Both the position numbers and the translations under genes were made by a program. From the NCBI GenBank assembly GCA_002840645.1, contig PHBO01000011.1, positions 62,001 to 126,000 of the forward strand: 64,000 nucleotides of DNA. Direction: 5' to 3'. The DNA comes from Candidatus Cloacimonetes bacterium HGW-Cloacimonetes-3. GTDB taxonomy: Bacteria > Cloacimonadota > Cloacimonadia > Cloacimonadales > Cloacimonadaceae. Of this stretch, positions 62,717 to 64,000 are shown in pieces (within the stretch, counting starts at the first letter, position 1; every line of letters begins with the position of its first letter). Under the pieces are notes generated by a model that was given only the letters and a program-made list of their open reading frames with translations, made no database searches and was not told where the DNA came from.

Positions 62717-63892
62717 ATGCGCCGTTTAACTCTGCTCCTGCTATTTACCGTGTATTTGGCTGCTTTACTATGCCAGAATGCGCCAAGTATAAACCTTCCG
62801 CTTCCTCAGTTTATAAATCCTTTTTATGATAGCTTTTCCAAAAACTATTTGGGGGCAACGGCTTTGGGCAGAGGTCATACCGGCGCAGCATACTTGGGCG
62901 ACGTATCCGGCGTGAACCTGAACCCTGCCTCTTTGCTGCCGGATTCCACTTCCATAAGCTTGGAACTGGATATAAAACCCCCGGTGGAAGCAAGCGGTTA
63001 CCCCAGCTATGCCAATTATTCTACCCGGGTACCCTTCGGAATGGCAGCACTAAGTGGCAAACTAAGCGATAACATGAACGCAGCCATTATTTACAGCGTA
63101 CCAAAGTCCATCTATCTGGACGACTTCTCTATTATTATCAATCAGGGTAACGGCATAGTGCAGCGTTTCCCCAGTTATTATCAGTTTCAGTTCACAGCTA
63201 ATGCGGCATATCATAAAGCGCCGTGGCATCTGGGCTTGAACCTGCATAATCAGCTGCACTATATTGACGACCCCATCTTTCTGCATACATTCGAGAGAAT
63301 CAGAGATTACCGTTATGCCCTGAGAGTGCAGCCCGGGGTTATCTACTCCGGAAATAAGCTCAGTATAGGCATTAGCGCTATGCCACCGCAGAAGTTCGGC
63401 TGGGATCTTAAGTTTGCAGAGTACGATGTGCTTCAGCCCTTGTGGTTGAATGGCGGCATCAGCATTAATAAAGATGAAAACCGCTATTTGTTTGATGCGG
63501 AGTTTGAACAGTTCAGCAAAATTAGCGATAACTTTGAAGACCGTCTGATGCTGAAAGCAGGCTATGAAAAAGACATGGGCAGGATAGTGTACCGGCTTGG
63601 CTACCTGTATTCGCCGGAAGTGTACAGCGGTGGTATCCTTTTGCCCTTGAACCCGGATGCAAGCACTTCATCCAGCTTCTGGTGGGGGGATGTTTCCCGC
63701 ACCCTTACTATTGCTCCCAACGAGCAGCACTTTATCACAGGCGGATTAAGCTATTTTCATAAGTATGGAGCGGTTAATCTTGCCCTCATGCAGGTTGTTG
63801 CGGGTGAGGCTACACAGTTTCAGTTTGAACTTTCCCTCAGTTTTTATATCAGCAGCTTGCGTCGCAAAGGACTATTAGACTTCGATGATTAA
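62717..63892 (+). CDS. Outer-membrane beta-barrel protein, PorV/FadL-like
   Basis: 391 residues from ATG 62717 (a GTG three bases earlier is also possible). After a signal peptide (MRRLTLLLLFTVYLAALL), GATALGRGHTGAAYLGDVSGVNLNPASLLP is the PorV/OMPP1-type opening. Amphipathic beta strands run to the end. PorV proteins are part of T9SS surface attachment in Bacteroidetes, and related barrels transport hydrophobics. A link to the FlgD-Ig/T9SS-type secreted proteins in this window is plausible. AGGAGG is upstream; it overlaps the next start by 8 nt. Confidence 0.75.
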   Translation: MRRLTLLLLFTVYLAALLCQNAPSINLPLPQFINPFYDSFSKNYLGATALGRGHTGAAYLGDVSGVNLNPASLLPDSTSISLELDIKPPVEASGYPSYANYSTRVPFGMAALSGKLSDNMNAAIIYSVPKSIYLDDFSIIINQGNGIVQRFPSYYQFQFTANAAYHKAPWHLGLNLHNQLHYIDDPIFLHTFERIRDYRYALRVQPGVIYSGNKLSIGISAMPPQKFGWDLKFAEYDVLQPLWLNGGISINKDENRYLFDAEFEQFSKISDNFEDRLMLKAGYEKDMGRIVYRLGYLYSPEVYSGGILLPLNPDASTSSSFWWGDVSRTLTIAPNEQHFITGGLSYFHKYGAVNLALMQVVAGEATQFQFELSLSFYISSLRRKGLLDFDD

Positions 63893-64000
63893 TCCCGCTG
63901 TTCAAATCCGCCGCATAGAAAGCTATGATCTTCCCGCCGTGGAAGAGGCTGTCCGCAGTTTTTTTAAATATGCCAAAAGCGGTAAATTAAACCGCTGTAA
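63885..64000 (+). CDS. DUF362-like protein, 3' part cut by window edge
   Basis: ATG 63885 overlaps the previous stop by 8 nt, and the frame is open to the edge (38 codons). The start VQIRRIESYDLPAVEEAVRS resembles the N-terminus of DUF362 proteins, a family of proteins often carrying Fe-S clusters. The identification rests on few residues. Confidence 0.5.
   Translation, partial: MINPAVQIRRIESYDLPAVEEAVRSFFKYAKSGKLNRC

Overview
The window looks like chromosomal DNA from a diderm, fermentative bacterium of the Candidatus Cloacimonadota (Cloacimonas-like) or a close FCB-group relative. The evidence is secreted proteins ending in YPNP...GxY-type FlgD/T9SS-like C-terminal domains, Gld-type ABC transporters, many signal peptides and lipoboxes, TPR/beta-barrel outer-membrane proteins, a PorV/FadL-like protein, and a SecA with an N-terminal insert. 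The phylum call is inference from gene style; there is no rRNA in the window. I saw no tRNA, CRISPR array, transposase or prophage.

Layout. 1-3.9 kb is accessory DNA: an edge-truncated Sel1-repeat gene, nested palindromes, a BACON/FlgD-Ig secreted protein and a HEPN/MNT pair. These lie between a decayed and an intact copy of the same adaptor-gene 5' region. 3.9-9.7 kb is an envelope transport operon (HlyD/MacA-type adaptor, Gld-type ATPase, permease and GldG-like subunit, DUF4340) followed by a GNAT acetyltransferase. 9.8-10.9 kb is a phosphofructokinase. On the minus strand, 17.8 to 11.2 kb is secA-topA-MacB/FtsX permease. 18.1-20.1 kb is a carboxypeptidase-regulatory-like lipoprotein.

20.1-30.2 kb is the most unusual part. 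A REP-like multi-hairpin element and overlapping sigma54/sigma70-like promoters precede a roughly 185-nt structured leader ending in an intrinsic terminator. A tight seven-gene operon follows: PqqD-like protein, ATP-grasp ligase, PLP decarboxylase, urea-transporter/M23 peptidase fusion, TPR protein, TPR-beta-barrel protein and a large lipoprotein. I propose it as an uncharacterised amino-acid/peptide ligation and envelope system.

34.5 to 31.0 kb (minus) is an ArsR-controlled operon: ArsP-type permease, CcdA-like protein, small thioredoxin, DGC protein, periplasmic thioredoxin and ArsC. nadC follows on the plus strand behind a strong terminator placed just upstream of its ribosome binding site, then a C4 zinc-ribbon protein and the RNase P RNA gene (rnpB). 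37.8-46.3 kb (minus) holds a three-lectin-domain secreted protein, a TPR-AAA+ sigma54-type activator and a CopA-type ATPase. 46.6-52.5 kb (minus) holds an M16 peptidase, a lipoprotein, an ABC ATPase and an MFS transporter. 52.8-58.2 kb holds two converging sensory kinase loci. 59.1-61.4 kb is an Rrf2-regulator/cysteine-desulfurase-like/IscU-DUF59 operon with unusual active-site residues. The window ends with purA (altered P-loop), a PorV-like protein and the start of a DUF362-like gene.

Intergenic regions are rich in short inverted repeats of several families, some seen twice or more in the window. They look like REP/REPIN-type or MITE-like elements.
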